The notes beneath the pieces are model-generated. The model was not told where the DNA came from and searched no databases. It worked only from the letters and a program-made list of their open reading frames with translations. 64,000 nucleotides of DNA from Pseudomonas protegens. Its GTDB lineage: Bacteria > Pseudomonadota > Gammaproteobacteria > Pseudomonadales > Pseudomonadaceae. The position numbers were made by a program, and so were the translations under genes. Position 1 is the first letter of the stretch; each line of letters starts with the position of its first letter. The DNA is taken from assembly GCF_013407925.2 (NCBI RefSeq), contig NZ_CP060201.1, positions 3,038,001 to 3,102,000 of the forward strand. Reading direction: 5' to 3'. Positions 41,539-54,400 of the stretch are shown piece by piece.

Positions 41539-43693
41539 TGATCTGCCCCTTCTTCAACGCTTCCATCACTACCGCTTTCGGGCCGTCGGCCAGGATCTGC
41601 CCTCGGTCCACCACCAACAGCCGGTCCACCAGGGACAGCAGCGACGCCCGGTGCGTCACCAGGACCACGGTCTTGTTCTGCACCACCGATTCCAGGCGCT
41701 GCTTCAGGCGCTCTTCACCGGTGTTGTCCATGGCGCTGGTGGGCTCGTCGAGCAGCAGGATCTGTGGATTGAGCAACAGGGCACGGGCCAGGGCGACGTT
41801 CTGTCGCTGACCGCCGGAGAGGTTTTGCCCACGTTCGCCTACCTGCAACTCATAGCCTTGCGGATGCAGCCGGGCGAATTCATGCACCCCTGCCAGTTCG
41901 GAGGCCTGCAGCACCAGTTCGTCGTCGACGTAGCGGGCACCGGAGGTCAGGTTGTCGCGCAGGGTGCCGGCCAGCAGCTGGATGTCCTGGGGCACGTAGC
42001 CGATGTTGTGGCGCAATTCGCTGACGTCGATCTGGCGGATGTCCACACCGTCCACCAGCAAGGCCCCGGAGTCCGGCTGGTAGAGCCCCACCAGCAGCTT
42101 GGCCAGGGAGCTTTTGCCGGAGCCGCTGCGGCCGATGATGCCGACCTTCTCGCCCGGCTTGATCGTCAGGTTGATGTTCTTCAGTGCCGGGTTCTGCTGC
42201 CCCGGGTAAGTGAAATTCAGCAGCCGGCATTCGATGGCGCCCTGCAGCACGTTGCGGCTCAGGGGACGCTCGTCGAAATTGCGCTCCTGGGGCAGCTCCA
42301 TCATCTGGTCCACCGAGGTCATGGTGACGCGCGCCTGCTGGTAACGGGTCAGCAAACCGGACAGCGAGGCCAGCGGGCTCAGGGCCCGGCCGCTGAGCAT
42401 GTAGCAGGCGATCAGACCGCCCATGCTGAGGTTGCCGTCGATGATCTGGTAGACGCCGAAGACGATCATGGTCACCCCGGCCAGTTGCTGGATCAGCAAG
42501 GTGATGTTCATCGCCAGGCTGGAGAGCATCTTCACCCGCAGCTCCAGACGGCTGAGGGTGCCGATGGTCTGTTCCCACTGGTACTGACGCTCGCTCTCGG
42601 CGTTGTTGACCTTCACGGCGTCCAGCCCGGCCAGGGTTTCGATCAGGCTCGACTGGCGCTCGGCGCCCAGGGCCATGGTTTTCTCCATGGTCGCCACCAG
42701 GGGCTTCTGCAAGGCGTAGCCGATGCCTAGGGCGAGGGGGAAGGCCAGCACCGGGATCCACACCAGGTGGCCGCCAAGGATGGCGATCACCAGGAAGATC
42801 AGCAGGGTGAAGGGCAGGTCGATGAGGCTGGTGAGGGTCAGGGACGCGAGGAAGTCGCGCAGGCTCTGAAACTCATGGATGTTCTGAGCGAAGCTGCCGA
42901 CCCGGGCCGGGCGGTACTTCATGGCCATGCCGACGATGCGTTCGAACAGCGTGGCGGAAATGATCAGGTCGGTCTTTTTACCCGCCAGGTCCAAACAGAG
43001 GCTGCGCAGGCTCTTGAGGATCAGGTCGAAGATGTAGGCGCCCATGATGCCGATGGACAGCACCCACAGGGTCGAGGTGGCCTGGTTGGGCACCACCCGG
43101 TCGTAGACGTTCATCACGAACAGCGGCGCGGCCATGGCGATGATGTTGATCAACAGGCTGGCGGCGATGGCGTCGGCATACAGCCAGCGCGAGCGCTTGA
43201 GGGTGTCGCGAAACCAGGAGCGGGCCCGGGGAATCAGCGAACCGTGATTGACGTCGAACTTGTGCTGGGGCTGGGCGAAGAACACCTGCCCGCTGTAGTC
43301 GTCGGCCACCAGTTGGCGATCGACGCACACCTCGCCGCCATCGCTTTCGCTGAGCAGCAGGCGCGCCTGATCTTCACCTTGCCAGCCCAGGAGCACGGCG
43401 CTGCGACCGTTCTTGAGCAACAGCAGGGCGGGCATGGCGATGGTCGGAATCTGCTCGAGCTTGCGGCGCAACACGCGCCCCTGCAGCCCGGCCCGAGCCG
43501 CTGCGCGGGGCAGCAACTCGGCGCTCAGGCGCTGTGACGGCAATGGCAGACCGGTGGTCAGCATGGCCGCACTGGCGGGCTTCTGATGCAGGAAGCAGAG
43601 GGTCAGCAATCCATCCAGCAAGGGGTCGTCATGCATACCGCGTGGATCATGACTAAATTGCGCTCGACTGGCTTCTGATTCCACGCTGGACAC
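41528..43693 (-). CDS. lapB: LapB, ABC transporter of the LapA type I secretion system
   Basis: A 721-residue exporter. The N-terminal 140 residues are a C39-like domain that lacks the catalytic Cys and only binds substrate, as usual for adhesin exporters. Six helices (about 165-430) follow, then the ATPase with Walker A GRSGSGKSS (about 520), signature LSGGQ (about 624) and Walker B LLLDEPTSAMD (about 645). It starts with GTG at 43693, 28 bp after lapE. The exporter acts on LapA, which is encoded divergently. Confidence 0.95.
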   Translation of the reverse strand: MSSVESEASRAQFSHDPRGMHDDPLLDGLLTLCFLHQKPASAAMLTTGLPLPSQRLSAELLPRAAARAGLQGRVLRRKLEQIPTIAMPALLLLKNGRSAVLLGWQGEDQARLLLSESDGGEVCVDRQLVADDYSGQVFFAQPQHKFDVNHGSLIPRARSWFRDTLKRSRWLYADAIAASLLINIIAMAAPLFVMNVYDRVVPNQATSTLWVLSIGIMGAYIFDLILKSLRSLCLDLAGKKTDLIISATLFERIVGMAMKYRPARVGSFAQNIHEFQSLRDFLASLTLTSLIDLPFTLLIFLVIAILGGHLVWIPVLAFPLALGIGYALQKPLVATMEKTMALGAERQSSLIETLAGLDAVKVNNAESERQYQWEQTIGTLSRLELRVKMLSSLAMNITLLIQQLAGVTMIVFGVYQIIDGNLSMGGLIACYMLSGRALSPLASLSGLLTRYQQARVTMTSVDQMMELPQERNFDERPLSRNVLQGAIECRLLNFTYPGQQNPALKNINLTIKPGEKVGIIGRSGSGKSSLAKLLVGLYQPDSGALLVDGVDIRQIDVSELRHNIGYVPQDIQLLAGTLRDNLTSGARYVDDELVLQASELAGVHEFARLHPQGYELQVGERGQNLSGGQRQNVALARALLLNPQILLLDEPTSAMDNTGEERLKQRLESVVQNKTVVLVTHRASLLSLVDRLLVVDRGQILADGPKAVVMEALKKGQISVA

Positions 43694-43721
43694 TCTTGGC
43701 TGGCTGTTGGATGAAAGTAGC

Positions 43722-45074
43722 TCAATTCATCCCAGGCAGCTGGACCTTGGGCTTCGCATCGTTCTGCACGACGGAAGCCATAGGTGCGACCACTCCCTGG
43801 CTCTTGAGCAACTCGCCCATGGTCGCCTTGATTCGGTACTGAGTAAATAACTGAATGTTCTTGATCTCGGCCAGACGCCGGGATGCGGTGAACAACTCGT
43901 TTTCGCTGTCGAGCAAGTCCAGCAGGGTACGTTCGCCCAGGCTGAACTGTTTCTGGTAGGCGGTGCGCACTGCCGTGCTGCGGTCAACATATTCCTGGGC
44001 AATCGGCACCTGGGCATTGGCGTTGTTCAAGGCGTTCCAGGCCAGGCCCAGCTCCTCGTTCAAGACCCGCAAGGCGTTGTTGCGGATATCCAGGGCCTGG
44101 TTCGACTGGTAGGCCTTGGACTCCAGGTCGGCCTTGTTGCTGCCACCGGCGAACAGGTTGAAGCGCATGCGCAGCATGGCCTGCCATTCATTGTTGTGGC
44201 CGTTCTGGCCGTCCAGGTCGTTGTCTGCGGTACGGCCCAGCTCCGCGTCGAAACGTGGGTAGAACGCCGACTTGGCGGCGTCGTACTGCTTCTCGGCAGC
44301 CACGATGTCGGATTCGGCGGAGCGCAGGATCGGGCTGTTTTCCAGCATCTGGCGGCGGGCCTCATCGAGGTTGGCCGGCATCAGCGCCATAAAGCTGGCA
44401 GGACGCTCCAGCTGATCCGGCATCTGCCCTACCGCACTCAGGTAGTTGGTCTGGGCGTCGGCCAGGTTGGTCTGCTCGGTGATCAGGTTGTTGCGGGCCT
44501 GGGCCATGCGCGCTTCGGCCTGATCGAGGTCGGCGCCGCTGCCCACGCCACGCTGGGTGCGCAGCTTGATCTGGTCGTAGATGCGTTCGTGATTGCGCAG
44601 ATTGTCTTCTGCCAACTGTACGAATTGACGGCGGGTCAGCACGTCCAGGTACACCTGGGCGACGGTCAACGCCGTGCGCTCGGAGGTGCCGAGCAGGGAA
44701 TAGGCCCGGGAATTGACGGTGGCTTGTTGACGCCCAACTTCACTGGACGTGGCAAAACCGTCAAAAACCATCTGCTGGAGACGTAAACTTGACTCTCCGC
44801 GATTCAGTGTCTCCCAGTGATTGCTGCCAGTACCCGCACGGGTACTAGGGTTATCGGTGCCCTCACGGCCATAGCCGGCGAGCATGTCGACACGTGGCAG
44901 ATAGCCACCTTTGGCGGCTTTGAGCTGATAGTCAGCGGCTAGACGGCTGTTGACCCCGGCTTGAATTTCCGGGTGCACATCCAGTGCTTTCTGCATGGCT
45001 TCGGGGAGTGTTTGTGCCTGCACGAAACTCGCGGCCAAGGCGAACGGCAGGGCCTTTAACAGGTGAAAACGCAT
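43722..45074 (-). CDS. lapE: LapE, TolC-like outer-membrane channel
   Basis: A 450-residue TolC-family protein with a signal peptide of 20 residues (ending FVQA). The two coiled-coil halves hold the usual motifs: TLPEAMQKALDVHPEIQAGV at the start, RTQRGVGSGADLDQAEARMA in the middle, and FSLGERTLLDLLDSENELFT near the end. In P. fluorescens Pf0-1 LapE also holds half-exported LapA in the outer membrane. The ATG at 45074 is chosen by the signal peptide; the frame upstream is not protein-like. It is the first gene of lapEBC. Confidence 0.95.
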   Translation of the reverse strand: MRFHLLKALPFALAASFVQAQTLPEAMQKALDVHPEIQAGVNSRLAADYQLKAAKGGYLPRVDMLAGYGREGTDNPSTRAGTGSNHWETLNRGESSLRLQQMVFDGFATSSEVGRQQATVNSRAYSLLGTSERTALTVAQVYLDVLTRRQFVQLAEDNLRNHERIYDQIKLRTQRGVGSGADLDQAEARMAQARNNLITEQTNLADAQTNYLSAVGQMPDQLERPASFMALMPANLDEARRQMLENSPILRSAESDIVAAEKQYDAAKSAFYPRFDAELGRTADNDLDGQNGHNNEWQAMLRMRFNLFAGGSNKADLESKAYQSNQALDIRNNALRVLNEELGLAWNALNNANAQVPIAQEYVDRSTAVRTAYQKQFSLGERTLLDLLDSENELFTASRRLAEIKNIQLFTQYRIKATMGELLKSQGVVAPMASVVQNDAKPKVQLPGMN

Positions 45075-45437
45075 GATAGAAATTTCCCTCGGACAGCATG
45101 TCCAGAAACACGTCAAAACGTGGCGCCACATCGAATGATTTCAACCATTAAAGACCGTCCGTCGGAAAGTTCAAACTAAGAACTGGTTCACATACTTCAA
45201 GTCAGGTTACTGCATGAATATCAATGTGACATTAATTCAGCGATTGTTTAGGATGGCACCCATAAGGTCAATAGTTTGGCATAAAGTTAATCTCGAAAAA
45301 AACTAGCCAAAATATTGACGTCTATACTGTCAAATACCCGTATTCAATTACACAGCAATGTACCTCCTGACTGAGTTGCGGCCCGCGCCCAAGCCGGTAC
45401 ATGGAAGTCGACTAAGCGGTACATCGGAGAGTCCCCA
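45075..45437 (+). promoter_or_regulatory. lapE-lapA divergent regulatory region with FleQ-like boxes
   Basis: A 363-bp AT-rich region that must start both lapEBC (minus) and lapA (plus). Two FleQ-like boxes face each other: GTCAATAGTTTGGC (45267-45280, plus) and GTCAATATTTTGGC (45306-45319, minus). Each differs at 3 of 13 fixed positions from the FleQ consensus GTCaNTAAAtTGAC. Just after the second is CTATACT (45322-45328), which looks like a sigma-S type -10 box. FleQ control of lapA is known from P. putida; these sites are my reading. Confidence 0.5.
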
Positions 45438-48400
45438 ATGAGCAGTGTTGTTGCCATCGTCAAAAGCATTGTCGGTCAGGTTTTCGTAGTTTCCCCGGAA
45501 GGAATCCGGCGCGTACTCATCGAAGGCGACCGCCTGTTCGTGGGTGACCAGGTCGATACCGGTCCCGCTGGCGCCGTCACCCTGGAATTGACCGACGGGC
45601 GCACACTCGATCTTGGCCGTGACACCCAGTGGAGCGGTGCCGCGCCGGATTCCACCACCGACCTGGCCCAGGCCAGCGCGCAAGCCGCCCCCTCGGTGGC
45701 AGAGCTGCAGCAGGCGATCGCCGCCGGTGCCGACCCGACCACCGATCTGGAAGCCACGGCCGCGGGTCCGACTGCTGCGGGCACCGGGGGCGCCGCGGGG
45801 GGTGGCCACAGCTTCGTCCAGTTGCAAGAAACCGCTGGCCGGGTAGACCCGACCATCGGCTTCCCGACGGCCGGCCTGGGTCAAGCCACTTCGGCCGTGG
45901 ACAACAACCTTGGTGGACTGACCAACAACGGTCTGGCCACCACCAACGGCAGCGGCAGTGATTCGCTGCGTCCGGCCACCCTGACCCTGGGCGCCACGCC
46001 GACCATCACCGAAGCCGGCGGTGTGCTGGTGTACACCGCCACCCTGACCCAGGCACCACTGACCGACCTGACCGTCACCCTGTCCAATGGCGCGGTCATC
46101 GTGATCAGCGCAGGCCAGACCACTGGCAGCGTGCAAGTCCCTCTGGCGCCCCAGGACAACGTCTACATCGACCCCGGCCAGATCAGTGTCAGCGTCACCG
46201 GCACCACCGGCGGCAGCGGCCTGCTGGTCACGGTAGACCCCACTCCGGCGGTGACTCAGATCACCGATACCATCGACACCACCACCGTCACCTTGACCGC
46301 CGATGCCAGCGTCTCCGAAGGCGGGCAGATCACCTACACCGCCAACCTGACCAATCCGGCGCAGACGCCTGTGACCATCACCCTGTCCAACGGCGCGGTG
46401 ATCACCATTGAAGCAGGCAAATCCAGCGGCTCGGTCGACGTAGCGGCCCCGGCCAACGACGTCTACAAGAACGGCAGCACCATCGAAGTCGGCATAACCA
46501 AAGCCGAAGGCGGCAACTTCGAGAACCTGCAGCCGAGCACCGACAAAGCGGTCACCACCGTCACCGACACGATCGACGACACCGGCCTCAGCCTGTCGGC
46601 CACCAGCACCGTGGCCGAGGGCGGCTCCATCGTCTATACCGCGACCCTGACCAATCCGGCCGGTACACCGCTGACTGTGACGCTGTCCAATGGCGCGGTG
46701 ATCACCATCGCCGCAGGCGCCACCTCCGGCACCGCCACCGTCGCGGCCCCGGCGGATGACGTCTACAAGGATGCGGGCAAGGTTGAAGTCACCATCACCA
46801 AGACAGAGGGTGGCAACTTCGAGAACCTGGTTACCAACCCAGCTCCAGCGGTCACCGACGTCACCGACACTATCGATACCAGCACCGTTTCGTTGACCGC
46901 CACGCCGAGCGTGGCCGAAGGCGGCATCGTGGTCTACACCGCTTCGGTGTCCGCGCCAGTGACCGGTTCGCCAGTTGTGGTGACCTTGTCCAACGGTCAA
47001 ACCATCACCATTCCAGTCGGTGAATCCTCCGGCACTGTGAACTTCACCGCGCCCAACGACGCACTGGCTGGCGGCAGTTCCTTGAGCACCACCATCACCA
47101 AGGCTGACGGCGGTAACTTCGAGAAGCTGGAGATCAACGACAAGCCAGCCGAAACCTCGGTTACCGATACGCCGGACACCACCACCCTTAGCGTAACGGC
47201 CACCGATACCGTCGCTGAGGGCGGCTCGATTGTTTACACCGCGACGCTGACCAATGCTGCCGGCACACCAGTGACCGTGACCCTCTCCAACGGTGCGGTA
47301 ATCACCATCGCAGCGGGCGCCACTTCCGGCACCGCCACCGTCGCGGCCCCGGCCGACGATGTGTACAAGGACGCCGGCAAGGTTGAAGTCACTATCACCA
47401 AAGCCGATGGCGGCAACTTCGAAAACCTGGTTACCAATCCAGCTCCAGCGGTCACCGACGTCACCGACACTATCGATACCAGCACCGTTTCGTTGACCGC
47501 CACGCCGAGCGTGGCCGAAGGCGGCATTGTCGTTTACACCGCTTCGGTGTCTGCACCAGTCACCGGCTCTCCAGTGGTAGTGACCCTGTCCAACGGCCAG
47601 ACCATCACAATTCCGGTTGGCGAGTCCTCCGGCACCGTGAACTTCACCGCCCCAAATGATGCTCTGGCTGGCGGCAGCTCTCTGAGCACCACCATCACCA
47701 AGGCTGACGGCGGTAACTACGAGAAGCTGGAGATCAGCGACAAACCTGCTGAAACCTCGGTTACCGATACTCCGGATACCACCACTCTGAGCCTGAGCGC
47801 TACTGACTCGGTGGCCGAAGGTGGCTCGATCGTTTACACCGCAACACTGACCAACGCCGCTGGCACTCCGGTCACGGTCACACTCTCCAACGGTGCCGTC
47901 ATCACCATCGCCGCTGGCGCTACTTCGGGGACTGCAACCATTGCCGCTCCTGCGGATGATGTTTACAAGGATGCCGGTAAGGTCGAAGTCACTATCACCA
48001 AGGCAGACGGTGGCAACTTCGAAAACCTGGTTACCAACCCAGCACCAGCCGTCACCGATGTCACTGACACTATCGATACGTCGACTGTCAGCCTGACCGC
48101 TACGCCAAGCGTCGCCGAAGGCGGCATCGTGGTCTACACCGCTTCGGTGTCTGCACCAGTAACCGGTTCGCCAGTGGTGGTGACCCTTTCCAATGGTCAA
48201 ACCATCACCATCCCGGTTGACGAAAGCCATGGTTCGGTGAACTTCACCGCGCCAAACGATGCTCTGGCCGGCGGCAGCTCCTTGAGCACCACCATCACCA
48301 AGGCTGACGGTGGTAACTACGAGAAGCTGGAGATCAATGACAAGCCAGCCGAAACCTCGGTGACCGACACCCCAGACACCACCACTCTGAGCCTTTCGGC

Positions 48401-51400
48401 GACAGACTCCGTGGCTGAAGGCGGCTCCATTGTCTATACCGCGACGCTGACCAATGCTGCCGGTACCCCGGTTACTGTGACTCTGAGCAACGGTGCCGTA
48501 ATCACTATCGCTGCTGGTGCCACCACCGGTACCGCCACCGTGGCCGCGCCTGCCGATGACGTTTATAAGGACGCCGGCAAGGTTGAAGTCACTATCACCA
48601 AAGCGGACGGCGGTAACTTCGAGAACCTGGTTACCAATCCAGCTCCTGCTGTGACTGATGTCACTGACACCATCGACACCAGCACTGTCTCCCTGACGGC
48701 GACTCCGAGCGTCGCCGAAGGCGGCATCGTGGTGTACACCGCTTCGGTGTCTGCACCAGTCACCGGCTCCCCGGTCGTAGTAACTCTGTCCAACGGCCAG
48801 ACCATCACCATCCCAGTCGGTGAATCCTCCGGCACTGTGAACTTCACCGCGCCCAACGATGCTCTGGCTGGCGGCAGCTCATTGAGCACCACCATCACCA
48901 AAGCGGACGGCGGCAACTACGAGAAGCTGGAGATCAGCGATAAGCCCGCTGAAACCAGCGTTACCGATACTCCGGATACAACCACTCTGAGCCTCTCGGC
49001 CACCGACTCCGTGGCTGAAGGCGGCTCCATTGTCTATACCGCGACACTGACCAATGCTGCCGGTACTCCAGTGACCGTGACCCTGTCCAACGGTGCAGTC
49101 ATCACCATTGAGGCCGGTAAGACCACAGGCTCCGTCACTGTTGCTGCGCCTGCCGACGACGTATACAAGGACGCTGGCAAAGTTGAAGCGACCATCACCA
49201 AGGCTGAAGGCGGCAACTTCGAACACCTGGAGACCAACCCAACTCCAGCCGTGACGGATGTCACTGACACTATCGATACTTCGACTGTCAGCCTGACGGC
49301 GACTCCGAGCGTCGCCGAAGGCGGCATCGTGGTGTACACCGCTTCGGTTTCGGCACCAGTGACCGGTTCCCCGGTCGTAGTGACTCTGTCTAACGGCCAG
49401 ACCATTACTATTCCGGTTGGCGAGTCCTCCGGCAGCGTGAACTTCACCGCACCCAACGATGCCCTGGCTGGCGGCAGCTCCTTGAGCACCACCATCACCA
49501 AGGCTGATGGCGGTAACTACGAGAAGCTGGAGATCAATGACAAGCCGGCCGAAACCTCGGTGACTGATACACCAGACACCACCACTCTGAGCCTTTCGGC
49601 GACAGACTCCGTGGCAGAAGGCGGCTCGATTGTTTACACCGCAACGCTGACCAACGCTGCCGGTACCCCGGTTACTGTGACTCTGAGCAACGGTGCCGTA
49701 ATCACTATCGCCGCAGGCGCAACCTCGGGCACCGCCACCGTCGCGGCACCAGCCGACGACGTTTACAAGGACGCAGGTAAAGTCGAAGCCACCATCACCA
49801 AAGCTGAAGGCGGCAACTTCGAGAACCTGGTTACCAACCCAGCTCCAGCCGTGACTGATGTCACTGACACTATCGATACTTCGACTATCAGCCTGACCGC
49901 TACGCCAAGCGTCGCCGAAGGCGGAATCGTGGTGTACACCGCTTCGGTGTCCGCGCCAGTGACCGGTTCGCCGGTTGTGGTGACCTTGTCCAATGGCCAG
50001 ACCATCACTATCCCGGTTGGCGAAAGCCACGGTTCGGTGAACTTCACCGCGCCAAACGACGCCCTGGCCGGCGGCAGCTCTCTGAGCACCACCATCACCA
50101 AGGCTGATGGCGGTAACTACGAGAAGCTGGAGATTAACGACAAGCCGGCCGAAACCTCGGTGACTGATACACCAGACACCACCACGCTGAGCCTGAGTGC
50201 TACTGACTCGGTAGCAGAGGGTGGGTCCATCGTTTACACCGCGACCCTGACCAACGCGGCCGGTACTCCGGTCACCGTGACCTTGAGTAACGGTGCCGTA
50301 ATCACCATCGCAGCGGGCGCCACCTCCGGCACCGCCACCGTCGCGGCACCAGCCGACGACGTTTACAAGGACGCTGGCAAGGTTGAAGTCACCATCACCA
50401 AAGCGGACGGTGGCAACTTCGAGAACCTGGTCACCAACCCTGCTCCAGCAGTGACGGACGTCACTGACACCATCGACACCAGCACTGTCTCCCTGACGGC
50501 GACTCCGAGCGTCGCCGAAGGCGGCATCGTGGTGTACACCGCTTCGGTTTCGGCACCAGTGACCGGTTCGCCGGTTGTAGTGACTCTCTCCAACGGTCAA
50601 ACCATCACCATCCCGGTTGGCGAAAGCCATGGTTCGGTGAACTTCACCGCGCCAAACGACGCCCTGGCCGGCGGCAGCTCTCTGAGCACCACCATCACCA
50701 AGGCTGATGGCGGTAACTACGAGAAGCTGGAGATCAATGACAAGCCAGCAGAAACCTCGGTTACCGACACCCCAGACACCACCACTCTGAGCCTTTCGGC
50801 GACAGATTCCGTGGCAGAAGGCGGGTCCATCGTTTACACCGCAACGCTGACCAACGCTGCCGGTACCCCGGTTACTGTGACTCTGAGCAACGGTGCCGTA
50901 ATCACTATCGCCGCAGGCGCAACCTCGGGCACCGCCACCGTCGCGGCACCAGCCGACGACGTTTACAAGGACGCAGGTAAAGTCGAAGCCACCATCACCA
51001 AAGCGGACGGCGGCAACTTCGAAAACCTGGTCACCAATCCAGCTCCAGCTGTGACTGACGTCACCGACACTATCGATACCAGCACCGTTTCGTTGACAGC
51101 CACGCCGAGCGTGGCGGAAGGCGGAATCGTGGTGTACACCGCTTCGGTGTCCGCGCCAGTAACCGGTTCGCCAGTGGTAGTGACCTTGTCCAATGGACAG
51201 ACCATCACTATCCCGGTTGGCGAAAGCCATGGTTCGGTGAACTTCACTGCACCCAATGATGCTCTGGCTGGCGGCAGCTCCTTGAGCACCACCATCACCA
51301 AAGCGGACGGTGGCAACTACGAGAAGCTGGAGATCAACGACAAGCCGGCTGAAACCTCGGTTACCGACACTCCGGACACCACCACGCTGAGCCTGAGCGC

Positions 51401-54400
51401 TACTGACTCGGTGGCCGAAGGCGGCCAGATCACTTACACCGCGACCCTGAGCAATGCTGCTGGTACTCCGGTCACCGTGACATTGAGCAATGGCGCAGTG
51501 ATCACCATCGCTGCTGGTGCCACTTCGGGCACTGCTACCGTCGCGGCTCCGGCTGATGACGTCTATAAAGACGCCGGCAAAGTCGAAGCCACCATCACCA
51601 AGGCCGAGGGTGGCAACTTCGAACACCTGGAGACCAATCCGACTCCGGCCGTGACTGACGTCACCGACACCATCGACAACTCCACCGTGTCGCTGAAGGC
51701 CACGCCTTCGGCTGCCGAAGGTGGCAACGTCACTTACACCGCAACCGTCACCGCGCCAGTCACCGGTTCGCCTGTTGTGGTGACCCTCGCCAATGGCGAG
51801 AAGATCACCATTCCGGTCGGTGAAACTACCGGCTCGGTGAGCATCACTGCGCCGAACGATGTGCTGGTTGGCCACACTCCGCTGACCAACTCCATCACCA
51901 ACGTCAGCGGCGGCAACTACGAAAACCTGGTGGCGGATAAAACTCCGGTCAGCACCACCGTGACCGATACCGTCGACACCACCAATCTGTCCCTCAGCGC
52001 CACCGGCACTGTCGCCGAAGGTGGCCAGATCACCTATACCGCGACCCTGACCAACGCCGCCGGTACGCCGGTGACTGTAACGCTGTCCAATGGTGCCGTA
52101 ATCACCATCGAAGCAGGCAAAACCACTGGCACCGTGACGGTCGCGGCACCAGCCGATGACGTCTACAAGGACGCCGGCAAAGTCGAAGCCACCATCACCA
52201 AGGCTGAAGGCGGCAACTTCGAAAAACTGGTGCCAAGCACCACACCGGCCGTCACCGACGTGACCGATACCATCGACAATTCCACCGTGTCGCTGAAGGC
52301 CACGCCTTCGACGGCCGAAGGCGGCAATGTCACCTACACCGCGACTGTCACCGCTCCGGTCACCGGTTCTCCAGTAGTCGTGACCCTGGCCAATGGCGAA
52401 AAAATCACCATCCCGGTCGGTGAGACTACCGGCTCGGTGAGCATCACTGCGCCGAACGATGTGCTGGTTGGCCATACTCCGCTGACCAACTCCATCACCA
52501 ACGTCAGCGGTGGCAACTACGAAAACCTGGTCGCCGACAAGACTCCGGTCAGCACTACCGTGACCGATACCGTCGACACCACCAATCTGTCCCTGTCGGC
52601 TACACCTTCGGTAGCGGAAGGCGGTTCGATTGTTTACACCGCAACCCTGAGCAATGCCGCCGGTACTCCGGTCACCGTGACCCTGAGCAATGGCGCGGTA
52701 ATCACCATCGCCGCCGGGGCAACTAGTGGCACCACCACCGTGGCAGCACCGGCCGACGATGTGTACAAAGACGCGGGCAAGGTTGAAGCAACCATCACCA
52801 AGGCTGAAGGCGGCAACTTTGAAAAGCTGGTGCCAAGCACCACGCCGGCCGTCACCGATGTGACCGACACCATCGACAACTCCACCGTGTCGCTGAAGGC
52901 CACGCCTTCCGCGGCTGAAGGTGGCAACGTCACCTACACCGCGACTGTCACTGCGCCAGTCACCGGTTCTCCAGTAGTCGTGACACTGGCCAATGGCGAA
53001 AAAATCACCATCCCGGTCGGTGAGACTACTGGCTCGGTGAGCATCACTGCGCCGAACGATGTGCTGGTCGGCCACACTCCGCTGACCAACTCCATCACCA
53101 ACGTCAGCGGCGGCAACTACGAAAACCTGGTGGCGGATAAAACCCCGGTCAGCACCACCGTGACCGATACCGTCGACACCACCAATCTGTCCCTCAGCGC
53201 TACTGGCACTGTCGCCGAAGGTGGCCAGATCACCTATACCGCGACCCTGACCAACGCCGCCGGTACGCCGGTGACTGTAACGCTGTCCAATGGTGCCGTA
53301 ATCACCATCGAAGCAGGCAAAACCACCGGCACCGTAACGGTCGCCGCGCCAGCCGATGACGTCTACAAGGACGCCGGTAAAGTCGAAGCCACCATCACCA
53401 AGGCCGAAGGCGGCAACTTCGAAAAACTGGTGCCAAGCACCACGCCGGCCGTCACCGATGTGACCGATACCATCGACAACTCCACCGTGTCGCTGAAGGC
53501 CACGCCTTCGACGGCCGAAGGCGGCAACGTCACCTACACCGCGACTGTCACCGCTCCGGTCACCGGTTCGCCTGTTGTGGTGACCCTCGCCAATGGCGAG
53601 AAGATCACCATCCCAGTGGGTGAAACCACCGGCTCGGTGAGCATCAGCGCGCCGAACGATGCGCTGGTCGGCCACACTCCGCTGACCAATGCCATTAGCG
53701 ATGTCAGTGGCGGGAACTACGAGAATCTGGTGGCCGACAAGACCCCGGTCAGCACCACCGTGACCGACACCGTGGACACCACCAATCTCAGCCTCAGTGC
53801 CACGCCGTCGGTGGCCGAGGGTGGTTCGATCGTCTACACCGCGACCCTGACCAATGCGGCCGGCACGCCGGTCAACGTGACCCTGAGCAACGGCGCAGTG
53901 ATCACCATCGCCGCCGGGGCAACCAGTGGCACCGTGACTGTGGCTGCACCTGCCGATGACGTGTACAAGGACGCTGGCAAGGTCGAGGTTTCCATCACCA
54001 AGGCCGACGGTGGCAACTTCGAGAAGCTGGTGCCTGATACCAAGCCCGTGGTCACCGACGTCACCGACACCATCGACAACTCCACCATTACGCTCAAGGC
54101 CACGCCGACGGCAGCCGAAGGCGGCACCGTCACTTATACCGCCACTGTCAGCGCGCCAGTTACCGGCTCGCCGGTGGTGGTGACTCTGGCCAATGGTGAA
54201 AAAATCACCATCCCGGTCGGCGAGAGCAGCGGTTCGGTGAGCATCAGCGCGCCGAACGATGTGCTGGTTGGCCACACTCCGCTGACCAATGCCATCAGCA
54301 CGGTCAGCGGCGGGAACTACGAGAACCTGATTGCCGACAAATCGCCGGTCAGCACTACCGTGACCGATACCGTGGACACCACCAACCTCAGCCTCAGCGC

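Noticed and set aside
45240..45300. A sigma-54 promoter in the lapE-lapA region (TGGCAC at about 45254)
   Set aside because: No GC-containing -12 element lies at the required distance.
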